DNA of 46,769 nucleotides from Shewanella atlantica (GCF_003966265.1 NZ_RXNV01000020.1:1-46769); one strand, 5' to 3'; positions 1 to 8,391 are shown, numbered from the stretch's first letter. Program-made: numbers and translations. The notes: generated by a model not told the origin, from the sequence alone.

Positions 1-1060
1 GAAGTGACCTGCAGCGAAATCAGGCGGCTTATCCACTTAAGCACGTGCGTGCAATGCCTACTTCACATGCAGCCCGTAGCGACTTCGTCGATGTGGCCGT
101 TAATTGCATCCATGCATTAACGGCATTTCCGCCATCCATGGCGGTCAGGGTCTATAGTCTCTTTGTTAGGCTCAATAGCCATGTGATAGGTCGATAATTG
201 CATCCTGCATAATCGACACTTCCGCCATCTGATGTTTAGGATTAACAAATGCCTTGGTGGCAGGGATGCCAATGAAAGGTCTTGGCGGTCGTAGGGTGAA
301 TATCGCGATAGCGATGTGCTTATGAGCGCGGAGCTTTAGCGTAGCTGACCATGACTGGTGCCTTTGCTTGGCTGTATAGAGCGGTATTGATATCAGGTGG
401 CTTATCCACTTAAGCACGTACGTGCAATGCCTACTCCCGATGCCGGTCGATATATGCTCCTTCAATAACGGCACTTCCGCCATCTGATGTTTAGGATTAA
501 CAAATGCCTTGGTGGCAGGGATACCAATGAAAGGCCATGGCGGTCGACCCGCCGCTGAGCGGGGCCATAAACTGCATCCATGCGTTTCAGCCATTCACCA
601 CATCCATGTGGCTTGCCTCCCGCTACTAATCATAGATTCTCCGCGTTCACTCACTATTAGATCTAAGTGGCTAAATAGTGCGTATATATAGCGCCTTGCT
701 TTCCCCCCGAGTGTCGACTGCGTGGACAGAGGTCGATAATTGCATCCTGCATTATTGACACTCCCCCACATCCGTGTGGGTCGTAGGTCATTTACAAACG
801 CCTAATAAACGATAACGCCAGGAAAGGGCGCAGCTTTGTTCCTATGGAACGGGGAGTGCTTACCCGTAGCTGACCATGTCAGGCGTCTTTGCTGAGCTGT
901 ATAGAACTGTGTTTATATCAAGGAGGCTCTACTTGTGGGGGCATGAATGCACTTCGGATTATAAGGTGTATTGGTTAACCTTTTGGGCCACTGTTCTATA
1001 CACAAGCCAGATGTAGTGTCCACGCAGAATCGCGGAGTGGTAGCCTGTATTAGCTTTTCT
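1..1060. repeat. Non-coding mosaic of diverged repeats and small hairpins
   Basis: No credible gene lies here; open frames cross the repeats and lack ribosome sites. Several modules recur: a block with GCTTATCCACTTAAGC and GCACGTGCGTGC at about 22-60 recurs at about 395-435. A block beginning GTCGATAATTGCATCC at 190 recurs at 731. The segment ATCTGATGTTTAGGATTAAC at 227 recurs at 482, and CGTAGCTGACCATG recurs at about 340 and 866. Embedded are short inverted repeats at 96-124, 129-144, 190-217, 258-271, 569-587, 598-611, 731-758 and 765-780. Most close on a CC, TCC or GGGA loop. The same style of sequence is seen near 39.1-39.8 kb and 46.1-46.7 kb. The function is unknown; REP/BIME-like behaviour is an inference. 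Confidence 0.75.
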
Positions 1061-1157
1061 TTGTGGGCTATGTTCAAGGTATGGGGTTATGTTTTAGCCC
1101 CGATGTTTGAAAATGCTTGGAAAAGCCGCAAGTGATGGGTTTTATATAAAAAAATAC

Positions 1158-1186
1158 TTTACCTTTTGGGTGATATTTAGCAAAAT
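1158..1186 (+). promoter_or_regulatory. Promoter of first tRNA-Trp
   Basis: A -35-like TTTACC (1158-1163) and a -10-like CAAAAT (1181-1186) are separated by 17 bases, and the mature tRNA begins 14 bases further on. The same arrangement with a better -10 (CATAAT) precedes the second tRNA-Trp. Confidence 0.55.
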
Positions 1187-1199
1187 CCGTCCCATCAAC

Positions 1200-1276
1200 A
1201 GGGGTATAGTTCCAATTGGTAGAACAGCGGTCTCCAAAACCGATGGTTGCGAGTTCGAGTCTTGCTACCCCTGCCA
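1200..1276 (+). tRNA. tRNA-Trp (CCA), copy 1
   Basis: A 77-nt cloverleaf with encoded CCA: the acceptor AGGGGTA pairs with TACCCCT, D-stem is GTTC/GAAC, the anticodon loop CTCCAAA carries CCA, and T-loop TTCGAGT is present. The top pair of the anticodon stem would be G27-A43, a mismatch, in this and the second copy. The D-loop has one base more than E. coli trpT. Confidence 0.93.
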
Positions 1277-1284
1277 AATTCTTG

Positions 1285-1318
1285 AAGGCCTGGCAGAAAT
1301 GCTGGGCCTTTTTCTTTT
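1285..1318 (+). terminator. Terminator after tRNA-Trp copy 1
   Basis: AAGGCC (1285-1290) pairs with GGCCTT (1305-1310) around an inner GCA/TGC, and is followed by a T-rich run. It lies directly downstream of the tRNA. Confidence 0.65.
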
Positions 1319-1827
1319 CCATGTTTTGTCCTGAAACGTGTTTAGATATTTAGGACTTATTAATTGCATGACCATTCAGCGAGAGTTCAAAGTTCTGTAG
1401 GCAAGGACTATGTTTGCTCCTGCAATATAGATATATACCAAATCCATGTGGCTATAGGATGCTTGAAGCTAATAGTTATTCTCAGCAACAAGCTCTTGCA
1501 TCATTCTACCTTTCCCGCCCATGGGGCATACCTCTTAGACCCTTATAGAATTGTGTGCTGCAACCTTAAAGCAATGGTACAAGCTTTAAGGTTGCAGCGC
1601 GCTGCTACAGGGGGCTGTGGATCGTCGGGCCGACTTCAGCCGGGAGTGGCTTAACTTGTATTTTGAAGGTTTGTACAGGCTAGTACGGAAAATGTATCTG
1701 CGATTCTTTATCTTATTACTTTGTTATGGTTCCTCCTTATTGCCGGACAAATGATGTTTAGCATTAACTAATGTTAATTTCACAAAGTTTCGTTTAAAAA
1801 TAAATCACTAAAGTCTTTTGTGACTGA
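1319..1827. other. Intergenic region with a perfect 16-bp inverted repeat
   Basis: About 500 bases with no credible gene. The clearest structure is GCTGCAACCTTAAAGC at 1557-1572 and its exact complement at 1583-1598, separated by 10 bases. No T-run follows on either strand, so it is not an obvious terminator. The stretch separates the two duplicated tRNA-Trp cassettes. Confidence 0.6.
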
Positions 1828-1864
1828 AAAAGCCGCAGTTAAGCGGTTTTATCATAAATAGTAC

Positions 1865-1893
1865 TTTACCTTTTGGGGGAGTTTAAGCATAAT
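1865..1893 (+). promoter_or_regulatory. Promoter of second tRNA-Trp
   Basis: TTTACC (1865-1870), a 17-base spacer and CATAAT (1888-1893) lie 14 bases before the tRNA. The layout is identical to copy 1 although the spacer sequence has diverged. Confidence 0.6.
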
Positions 1894-1906
1894 GCGTCTC
1901 GTCAAC

Positions 1907-1983
1907 AGGGGTATAGTTCCAATTGGTAGAACAGCGGTCTCCAAAACCGATGGTTGCGAGTTCGAGTCTTGCTACCCCTGCCA
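1907..1983 (+). tRNA. tRNA-Trp (CCA), copy 2
   Basis: The 77-nt gene is identical to the copy at 1200-1276, with encoded CCA and anticodon CCA. The flanks are recognisably related to those of copy 1 (from about 1828 against 1121), so the whole promoter-tRNA cassette was duplicated. The leader has since drifted while the tRNA has stayed identical. Confidence 0.93.
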
Positions 1984-1990
1984 CATTAAG

Positions 1991-2020
1991 AAAAAGCCGA
2001 GCATTAGCTCGGCTTTTTCG
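1991..2020 (+). terminator. Terminator after tRNA-Trp copy 2
   Basis: A perfect 12-bp stem, AAAAAGCCGAGC / GCTCGGCTTTTT, with an ATTA loop and a T-run inside the 3' arm: a classic intrinsic terminator. Confidence 0.88.
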
Positions 2021-2223
2021 CATCTGGCGTTCAGCCAATAGATTAGTATTCTATCTCCAACCGCTGCTCATTGAACCATTGGTTATATCTTGTTGCTTTG
2101 AGAACGGTTGCGTGGGGCCTGAAGCTTTCAGGTATGTCTCCATTCATCTCTATTGAGCTAATAACACGATAGATAAACTGGTATCCTATTAGACATCATA
2201 TTCAATATTTAAGTGACATTAGC

Positions 2224-2568
2224 GTGGAAAAGTCAGCATATCTGGATGCAATGGGGATTTCGAGGTGGAGTCAGGGGAGTGAGGTTAAACAAGCTTATGT
2301 TATCTTGGTCGATAAGGTCTCTCTGGAGTTAGAAACTCATCCAATCATCTCAACTGTGCTGTCATTAATTGAGTGTCCCTTTACTCATTGCACATTCACA
2401 ACTGCATCACCTAAAGGCTCTGAGGTTATATGGGATATGCGCAGGGTAAAGGTCCCCAGAGCAAATGCAACGCTAACCTCTGCTCCTTTGAGTGAACTTG
2501 AGAAGGTGGCAGACAATAAGAGGAAACTTTGGAATATGATTGTAGCTCAACAGGAGCTGAGCAAGTGA
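2224..2568 (+). CDS. holD: DNA polymerase III psi subunit HolD
   Basis: Small subunit of the polymerase III clamp-loader complex; psi binds chi and, through it, SSB. The protein has 114 residues, somewhat shorter than the E. coli protein. It shows the N-terminal MGISRW motif, which in the family (LGITQW in E. coli) helps contact the clamp loader, a mid-region PIISTVLSLIE resembling PLVSDVLRAL, and a C-terminal LWNMI like LWQQI. The family is poorly conserved, so recognition rests on these motifs and on the neighbour rimI, its usual partner. The start is GTG with a weak ribosome site. The stop overlaps the rimI start by three bases, so the two are translationally coupled. Confidence 0.75.
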   Translation: MEKSAYLDAMGISRWSQGSEVKQAYVILVDKVSLELETHPIISTVLSLIECPFTHCTFTTASPKGSEVIWDMRRVKVPRANATLTSAPLSELEKVADNKRKLWNMIVAQQELSK

Positions 2569-3026
2569 CAGTCGAGTTAACACCACAGTTTTCCACTCTG
2601 GATATCACTGTAAGCTCTGAGATGGCTCACATCGCCTCTCTTGCACATTCTCATCCTATGAGTCTCTCTACTATTGAAACTTGCTTTGGGTCTTTATACA
2701 CCTCAATAGGCGTTTATTTAGAAGGTGAGTTACAAGGCTTTGCGATCCTGCATCAGATTTTTGAAGATGCGACTCTTATGGATATCTGTATAGCTCCAAA
2801 ATCACAAGGCCGAGGTTTAGGCCATCTGTTGTTGCTGCATGTTATAGCAACTGCTTGTGAGGGGGGGGCAGAGACGCTCTTCCTTGAGGTTAGAGAGTCA
2901 GGTGTGGCCGCAAAAGCGTTATATATAAGAGATGGGTTTAAAGAGACCGGGCGTCGTAAAGGCTACTATAAAACTGAAGATGGTAGTGAAGATGCTATTT
3001 TGATGGAGCTTCATCTTAGCAGATAA
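2565..3026 (+). CDS. rimI: Ribosomal protein bS18 alanine N-acetyltransferase RimI
   Basis: GNAT-fold acetyltransferase that acetylates the N-terminal alanine of ribosomal protein bS18 with acetyl-CoA. The 153-residue product shows the acetyl-CoA loop QGRGLG, preceded by a beta-strand with DICIAP, then LEVRESGVAAKALY and the typical C-terminal GYYKTEDGSEDAILM. The start is taken as the GTG at 2565: AGGAG lies at 2552-2556, eight bases upstream, and the GTG overlaps the holD stop (GTGA). A longer frame exists from an ATG at 2529, but it lies inside holD and adds residues absent from RimI. A shared terminator follows. Confidence 0.9.
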   Translation: MTVELTPQFSTLDITVSSEMAHIASLAHSHPMSLSTIETCFGSLYTSIGVYLEGELQGFAILHQIFEDATLMDICIAPKSQGRGLGHLLLLHVIATACEGGAETLFLEVRESGVAAKALYIRDGFKETGRRKGYYKTEDGSEDAILMELHLSR

Positions 3027-3028
3027 AA

Positions 3029-3063
3029 AAATAGCGTCAGCTAATTACTCAACGACGCTATTT
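3029..3063. terminator. Bidirectional terminator between rimI and lipA
   Basis: AAATAGCGTC (3029-3038) pairs perfectly with GACGCTATTT (3054-3063), giving A/T tracts on both outer sides. It lies between the converging ends of rimI and lipA and can serve both strands. Confidence 0.7.
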
Positions 3064-3084
3064 AATCTATTTGAAGTAAAGGTG

Positions 3085-4050
3085 TTATTTCACTTCTTTA
3101 CCCTGAGCTTGCAGATCTGCATGGTAACTGGATCGAACCATGGGGCCACAAGCTGCGTGAGTAAAGCCAATGCTCTCGGCAAATTCTCTAAGCTCATCAA
3201 ATTCTGCTGGCGGCACATAGCGCTCAACAGGAAGATGGAACTTTGAAGGCTGCAGATATTGGCCTAATGTAAGCATTTCAACGTTATGAGCGCGTAGATC
3301 TTTTAACACATCGGCTATCTGCTCGTTGGTCTCTCCTAACCCCATCATCAAACCAGACTTAGTCGGAATGTCCGGGTGACGCTCTTTAAACTTCTTGAGC
3401 AGATCCAACGACCATTGATAATTCGCACCCGGCCTCGCTTTGCGATAATGCATCGGTGCTGTTTCAAGGTTGTGGTTGAAAACATCCGGTGGCTCAGTCG
3501 CTAAAATATCCAGAGCAGCATCGATACGGCCTCGGAAATCAGGAACTAAGATCTCAATCTTTATACTTGGATTAAGTAAACGAATTTCTCGGATACAATC
3601 TGCAAAATGCTGTGCTCCACCATCTCGAAGATCGTCACGATCGACAGATGTGATCACCACATATTTAAGCTTCATATCTTTGATAGTTTGAGCCATTTTC
3701 TTTGGCTCATTAGCATCAGGCTTCAATGGACGTCCATGGGCAACGTCGCAAAACGGACAACGTCGGGTACAGATCGCGCCTAATATCATGAAGGTTGCCG
3801 TTCCGTGGTTAAAACACTCGGCAAGGTTAGGACATGATGCTTCTTCACACACAGAGTGAAGCTCATTTTTACGTAACGCTTTCTTTATTTCATCGATACG
3901 TTGGCTCGATGCCGGTAATTTTACTCTGAGCCAATCAGGCTTACGCAACATTGTCTCACGTTCAGAGGGAACCACTTTGACAGGGATACGAGCGACTTTA
4001 TCTGCATCCCTAAGCTTGACACCTGGTTGTAATCTTTCTGGCCTACTCAT
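3085..4050 (-). CDS. lipA: Lipoyl synthase LipA
   Basis: Radical SAM enzyme that inserts two sulfurs into protein-bound octanoyl groups to make lipoyl cofactor for the 2-oxoacid dehydrogenases and the glycine cleavage system. The 321-residue protein carries the auxiliary cluster cysteines in C68-x4-C73-x5-C79 and the radical-SAM triad C94-x3-C98-x2-C101. It ends with the conserved RSSYHA, whose serine is an auxiliary-cluster ligand in this family. The length is normal (E. coli 321). Its start overlaps the lipB stop by eight bases, so lipB-lipA form an operon that makes and then sulfurates the octanoyl group. Confidence 0.98.
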   Translation of the reverse strand: MSRPERLQPGVKLRDADKVARIPVKVVPSERETMLRKPDWLRVKLPASSQRIDEIKKALRKNELHSVCEEASCPNLAECFNHGTATFMILGAICTRRCPFCDVAHGRPLKPDANEPKKMAQTIKDMKLKYVVITSVDRDDLRDGGAQHFADCIREIRLLNPSIKIEILVPDFRGRIDAALDILATEPPDVFNHNLETAPMHYRKARPGANYQWSLDLLKKFKERHPDIPTKSGLMMGLGETNEQIADVLKDLRAHNVEMLTLGQYLQPSKFHLPVERYVPPAEFDELREFAESIGFTHAACGPMVRSSYHADLQAQGKEVK

Positions 4051-4708
4051 ATGACTCTGATAATCCTTGATGGTGAACTAGATTTTGATAGCCTAAATTG
4101 TGGCTAAAGGTTTTAACGAGCTGCTCGCCTGCCTCTTCAACTGTTTGAGGGCCACCTAACTGTTTGCACTGCACCATTTCTAAGCCAGCATAACCACATG
4201 GGTTGATACGTTGAAATGGACTCATATCCATGTCGACGTTGAGAGCCAATCCGTGGAATGAGCAGCCTTTACGAATTCTGAGTCCTAATGATGCAACTTT
4301 ACGCTCATCAACATAGACACCAGGAGCGTCGGCTTTGGCATAAGCTTTAACCTGATATGCCTCCAGCATCTGTACAATGCTATTTTCAATATCGGTTACC
4401 AACTGTCTGACACCAATTTTGAGCCTCTTGATATTGATTAGCGGGTAAGCAACCAGCTGACCGGGACCGTGATAAGTCACTTGTCCGCCACGGTCAACCT
4501 GAATGACAGGAATATCGCCCGGATTTAAAATGTGTTCACTCTTTCCTGCTTGCCCTTGGGTAAAAACAGGAGGGTGTTCAACGATCCAAAGTTGATCCGG
4601 ACTAGAAGCGTCTCGATTATCTGTATAGTCCTGCATTGCATGCCATACAGATTCGTAGTCTTGTTTACCAAGGTATCTGACGTGTAAAGAGCTCTCTGAC
4701 AAGGGCAA
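4043..4708 (-). CDS. lipB: Octanoyl-[ACP]:protein octanoyltransferase LipB
   Basis: Moves octanoate from acyl carrier protein to lipoyl domains, the step before LipA. At 221 residues it has the family signature RGGQVTYHGPGQLVAYP from residue 73, a lysine at 137 in the DERKVASLGLRIRKG stretch, and the cysteine at 171 in NPCGYAGL. The last two form the catalytic Cys/Lys dyad of the family. It is first of the lipB-lipA pair and lies 142 bases downstream of ybeD, as in enterobacteria. Confidence 0.98.
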   Translation of the reverse strand: MPLSESSLHVRYLGKQDYESVWHAMQDYTDNRDASSPDQLWIVEHPPVFTQGQAGKSEHILNPGDIPVIQVDRGGQVTYHGPGQLVAYPLINIKRLKIGVRQLVTDIENSIVQMLEAYQVKAYAKADAPGVYVDERKVASLGLRIRKGCSFHGLALNVDMDMSPFQRINPCGYAGLEMVQCKQLGGPQTVEEAGEQLVKTFSHNLGYQNLVHHQGLSESYE

Positions 4709-4850
4709 CCTCTCCCCTAAACAATAATGGCGGACATTATACGCTTCTATTCAATAAATGTAAGCTAGATCACATTTAGCAGGCTATGCACTCTCTTACC
4801 GAAGCATTATGCCCAGATACACTCACAGGCATCTATTGTGTTGGCGAATG

Positions 4851-5117
4851 CTAAAGAACGCGTTTAACACCTTCAATAGCTGCAAGTTCGGTATAAAGGG
4901 TCTCAACCTGCTCTTTGTTTTGCACTGTGACTCTGATGGTGATTGAGTTGTAGGTTCCTTTACTCGAGGTCTTCGAAGTCGGTGCGTAGTCACCAGGAAC
5001 ATGTCGTTGAACGACTTCCACAACTCTATCAGCAAGTGTGTTACTGGCGTCACCTACAACTTTATATGGAAATGCACATGGAAATTCCATTAGTTCATCA
5101 AACTTTGTATCTAACAT
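4851..5117 (-). CDS. ybeD: YbeD-family (DUF493) small regulatory-like protein
   Basis: An 88-residue cytoplasmic protein of the YbeD/DUF493 family, which has an ACT-like ferredoxin fold; the biochemical role is not established. The diagnostic features are FPCAFPYKVVG near the N-terminus, VPGDY in the middle, and the pattern SKGTYNSITIRVTVQ followed by VETLYTELAAIEGVKRVL at the C-terminus. It keeps the conserved place between dacA and lipB. The upstream dacA terminator suggests that it has its own promoter. Confidence 0.93.
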   Translation of the reverse strand: MLDTKFDELMEFPCAFPYKVVGDASNTLADRVVEVVQRHVPGDYAPTSKTSSKGTYNSITIRVTVQNKEQVETLYTELAAIEGVKRVL

Positions 5118-5207
5118 AACTGTATTCTCTTGCCGATTAGTATTGAGCTATTTGCTTCTATATATGGTGCCAATTATACCTATTTCAAGGCGAATAGGGA
5201 TAAAATG

Positions 5208-5231
5208 CAAAAAGCCACCCTAAGGTGGCTT
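5208..5231 (-). terminator. Terminator after dacA
   Basis: On the minus strand AAGCCACC / GGTGGCTT form an 8-bp stem with a 4-base loop followed by TTTTTG. It lies about 25 bases beyond the dacA stop and before ybeD. Confidence 0.8.
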
Positions 5232-5255
5232 GAGCTATCTCTTCAATCTCAACTC

Positions 5256-6443
5256 TTAGCTGAACCAGCCTGAGAACATCTGCTTGAAGTAATCCATTAA
5301 CTTGCTAAACCAACTACCCTCATTCACTTCTTGCAGCGTCACAAGCGGGAATTGAGCAATATCTTTACCATTTAGCTGGAAGAAGATCCGTCCGACAGTT
5401 TCGCCCTTGGCTAATGGCGCGGTAAGTTCTTTAGTTAATTCGAAATTTGCCTGTAGATTTTTAGCCTGGCCGCGGCTTATCGTAATTGGTGTATCAGTGA
5501 GTACACCTAAGTCTACAGATTCTTTATCACCATACCAGATCTGTTGAGTCACGAAGCTTTCGCCTGCTTTATAAGGAGTAATCGTTTCGAAAAAACGGAA
5601 TCCATAGTTTAGAATTTTTTTGCTTTCAGCTTTACGGGCAGACTCACTTTTTGTGCCCATTACAACAGCAACAAGTCGCATTCCATCCTTAGTCGCAGAG
5701 GTGACTAAGTTGTAACCAGCACCAGACGTATGACCGGTCTTAATGCCGTCGACATTCATACTCTTATCCCACAGCAGTCCATTACGGTTATACTGTTTGA
5801 TACTGTTGTAAGTGAATGATTTCTTCTTATATAACACATACTCTTCAGGTACATCACGGATAAGTGCTGCACCTAAAAGCGCCATATCGTAGGCTGTAGT
5901 TTTGTGATTCTCAGAATCCAGACCATGCGAGTTTTCAAAATAGCTGTCTTCCATGCCAAGTTGCTTTGACCACGAGTTCATCAGATCGACGAAGCCATCT
6001 TCTGTACCTGCAATATGTTCTGCCATGGCAACACATGCATCGTTACCCGATTGGATGATGATGCCATGATTAAGATCATCGACAGTAACTTGTTTACCCA
6101 CTTCGATAAACATCTTCGAAGAGTCTGGGAAGTTCTTCGACCAGGCTTTCTTACTGATAGTGACTTTATCGTCAGGTGAGATATTTCCGACCTTAATTTC
6201 ATGACCAATAACATAACTGGTCATCATCTTGGTCAAGCTTGCCGGGTTTAAGCTTTCATAGGCATTTTCTTCTGCTATGACTTGTCCTGTATTGTAATCC
6301 ATTAAGATGAAGGCTTTTGCGGCAACTGTTGGTGCGTTGGGAGTAACGACCGGGGCGGCATAAGCGAAAGAACAAGCGACCGTGGTCGCAAGGATAAGTG
6401 TTTTTAAAGGGCGATTAAAAAAATTCATATCAATAAGGCGCAT
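5256..6443 (-). CDS. dacA: D-alanyl-D-alanine carboxypeptidase DacA (PBP5 type)
   Basis: Periplasmic low-molecular-weight penicillin-binding protein that trims the terminal D-Ala from peptidoglycan pentapeptides. There is an N-terminal signal peptide ending near SFAYA-AP. The three active-site motifs are S69-L-T-K72, S132-G-N134 and K235-T-G237. The PBP5 C-terminal beta-domain follows, and the tail WFSKLMDYFKQMFSGWFS fits the amphipathic helix that anchors these enzymes to the inner membrane. The length of 395 matches the family (about 400). An in-frame ATG five codons in (6428) is an alternative start; neither has a strong ribosome site. Confidence 0.95.
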   Translation of the reverse strand: MRLIDMNFFNRPLKTLILATTVACSFAYAAPVVTPNAPTVAAKAFILMDYNTGQVIAEENAYESLNPASLTKMMTSYVIGHEIKVGNISPDDKVTISKKAWSKNFPDSSKMFIEVGKQVTVDDLNHGIIIQSGNDACVAMAEHIAGTEDGFVDLMNSWSKQLGMEDSYFENSHGLDSENHKTTAYDMALLGAALIRDVPEEYVLYKKKSFTYNSIKQYNRNGLLWDKSMNVDGIKTGHTSGAGYNLVTSATKDGMRLVAVVMGTKSESARKAESKKILNYGFRFFETITPYKAGESFVTQQIWYGDKESVDLGVLTDTPITISRGQAKNLQANFELTKELTAPLAKGETVGRIFFQLNGKDIAQFPLVTLQEVNEGSWFSKLMDYFKQMFSGWFS

Positions 6444-6587
6444 CTTATTTGGTTATATTCGGGAAATCAAAACTCGTGAGAGTATATCATTAGTCGACAA
6501 ACTAATTCAGTGAAGGTTCATTAATCTTTATAAATTGGTGCCACAGCTATATCTAAGCTGCGGTACTTGTTCAAAAAATCCATGAAC

Positions 6588-7382
6588 CTACTCAGATATC
6601 ATATAACTTTGGGGATACCCATCGTTCTTTAGTTTGTCATTTAATTTGGTCGCTATTTGGCGCTGTCCTATCGGTCCCAACTGAAGCCTGTGCAGATTGT
6701 TGGACGATACGAGTCTGGTTTTAAGCTGGTATTTCGTTTCAAGGTTTTTAGCAAGTGCATCTATCTTCGCTTTATCCGAAGAGGCTAATACTTGAATGTA
6801 ATGTGATTTAGTCTCTTTCAGTTCTGCAAGTGCGATAGATTCCGGGTTTTCGATATAGATGACCTCAATCTTTACCTTTGCCGTCCCCGTTTTAAGTACG
6901 TCCAGCCTGTGCGCAGCGGCGTAGGAGAGATCGATGATCCGTCCTTCATGGAATGGGCCTCTGTCGTTCACTCTCACGATAACTTGTTTACTGTTATCAA
7001 GATTTGTTACTTTCACATAGCTGGGTAAGGGAAGCGTTTTGTGGGCTGCAGACATGGAGTACATGTCGTAGGTTTCGCCATTGGAGGTCAAATGCCCATG
7101 AAATTTAGACCCATACCATGAGGCAATGCCCGTTGCTTGGTACCCTTTGCCGGAATCCATCACCTGATACCCTTTTCCTAATACCGTGTAGTTTTTCTTA
7201 TTTCCTCCACGGCTATAGGGTTCGTACTTAGGGTGGGCATCCTCGACTCTGGTTACATCTGGTGCACTGCTTGGTGCTTTATCATTTTCCATATCATAAC
7301 GCCCACCGTTAGAGCTCGAGCATGCAGAGATAAGGAATGTTAAAAATAGGGATATTACCCATCCGGTGTTTTTATAGAGCAT
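6588..7382 (-). CDS. rlpA: Septal ring lytic transglycosylase/lipoprotein RlpA
   Basis: Outer-membrane lipoprotein of the RlpA family; some members cleave denuded glycan strands at the division site. There is a lipobox LISAC with the lipidated cysteine at residue 21. The double-psi beta-barrel domain at about residues 83-175 contains GIASWYGSKFHGHLTSNGE, RVNDRGPF and GRIIDLSYAAA. A C-terminal SPOR-like domain of about 75 residues (from HYIQVLASSDKAKID) would bind glycan lacking stem peptides. Its start overlaps the end of mltB by 11 bases, implying coupling. Confidence 0.95.
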   Translation of the reverse strand: MLYKNTGWVISLFLTFLISACSSSNGGRYDMENDKAPSSAPDVTRVEDAHPKYEPYSRGGNKKNYTVLGKGYQVMDSGKGYQATGIASWYGSKFHGHLTSNGETYDMYSMSAAHKTLPLPSYVKVTNLDNSKQVIVRVNDRGPFHEGRIIDLSYAAAHRLDVLKTGTAKVKIEVIYIENPESIALAELKETKSHYIQVLASSDKAKIDALAKNLETKYQLKTRLVSSNNLHRLQLGPIGQRQIATKLNDKLKNDGYPQSYMISE

Positions 7383-8391
7383 CGTGAGCTTTCTTTAATT
7401 TCTGACTGAATTGATAAACAGCCATTGCATATAATGGACTGCGATTATAGCGAGTGATCACATAAAAGTTATTTAAACCAAGCCAGTAATCGCTGCTTAG
7501 TTCCTGTTCCAGCTCTACCACCAAAGCTGGCTGGGAAATGTCCAGATCAATGGATTCAGCCAAGGAGACTGATGGAGATAGGATATCCGATGCCTGATAA
7601 TGTATGCGCTCACCAGCCCATACTTGTATATCAGAGGGCAGTCCGGCTGACATGGTTAGCGGTATTGCTACCGGCGCCTTTTCGACCCAGCCGTGTTGGT
7701 GAAAGTAGTTTGCAACACTGCCGATGGCATCGACAGGGTTGTTTAACAGATCTCTTTGACCGTCATTATCAAAATCGACTGCGTAATGCCGGTAGCTGGA
7801 CGGAATAAACTGCCCGAAACCCATAGCGCCGGCATAGGAACCATTGAGGTTATTGATATCAAGCCTTTCTTCTTTCGTTAAAGTTTGTAAGTTACTCAGC
7901 TCTTTCCTGAAAAATGTTGCTCTGGGAGGATAATAAAAGCCTAACGTATACAGGGCATCGATAACCGGGTAGTTGCCCATATAGCCACCGTAGAAAGTTT
8001 CAATGCCGATAATCGCGATAATAATTTCCGGGTCTACACCAAACTCTTTGGCCGCCCGGCTCACCGTGACTTCATGTTCTTTCCAAAAATCTAGCCCGGC
8101 GTTCAATCGTTTTTCTGTGAGAAAAATGGGGTGGTACTGATGCCAGGGTTTAGCTTCCCAAGGCTTAGTCATCGCATCAATAACAGCTTGATCAAATTTG
8201 GCCGTAGCAAGAAAAGTCTCCACCTCTTTCTCTGAGAAACCTAAGGCCAGCTGAGTCTGTAAAAACTCAGATTTTAATGCCAATGCGCTGGCCTCTTCCG
8301 AAGCTAACTTCGAGTCGCTGGTATGTGCAGATGTGCCTAAAGATAGTGTGGCAAAGAGCAGGGGAGGCAGCAGTTTAGATAATATTTTCAC
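7372..8391 (-). CDS. mltB: Lytic murein transglycosylase B (MltB family)
   Basis: Cleaves the MurNAc-GlcNAc bond of peptidoglycan to give 1,6-anhydro ends. The 339-residue protein has the catalytic glutamate E131 in IIIAIIGIETFYGG, then GAMGFGQFIPSSYRHYAVDFD, where a slytB-type EF-hand-like DFDNDGQRDL follows. The N-terminus looks like a cleavable signal peptide (FATLSLGTSAHT) with no lipobox cysteine. It may therefore be soluble in the periplasm, unlike the lipoprotein MltB of E. coli. It lies between rodA and rlpA and overlaps rlpA. Confidence 0.93.
   Translation of the reverse strand: MKILSKLLPPLLFATLSLGTSAHTSDSKLASEEASALALKSEFLQTQLALGFSEKEVETFLATAKFDQAVIDAMTKPWEAKPWHQYHPIFLTEKRLNAGLDFWKEHEVTVSRAAKEFGVDPEIIIAIIGIETFYGGYMGNYPVIDALYTLGFYYPPRATFFRKELSNLQTLTKEERLDINNLNGSYAGAMGFGQFIPSSYRHYAVDFDNDGQRDLLNNPVDAIGSVANYFHQHGWVEKAPVAIPLTMSAGLPSDIQVWAGERIHYQASDILSPSVSLAESIDLDISQPALVVELEQELSSDYWLGLNNFYVITRYNRSPLYAMAVYQFSQKLKKAHDAL

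Noticed and set aside
172..594. Minus-strand frame of 140 codons with internally repeated peptide
   Set aside because: It runs through the repeated hairpin DNA; its peptide repeats mirror the DNA repeats and there is no ribosome site or known motif.
1..1060. CRISPR array
   Set aside because: Repeats are unequal in length and spacing, internally palindromic and diverged; there is no regular spacer pattern and no cas gene.
2529..2564. Longer RimI start at ATG 2529
   Set aside because: It lies inside holD, lacks a ribosome site and adds residues absent from the family; GTG 2565 has AGGAG at ideal spacing.
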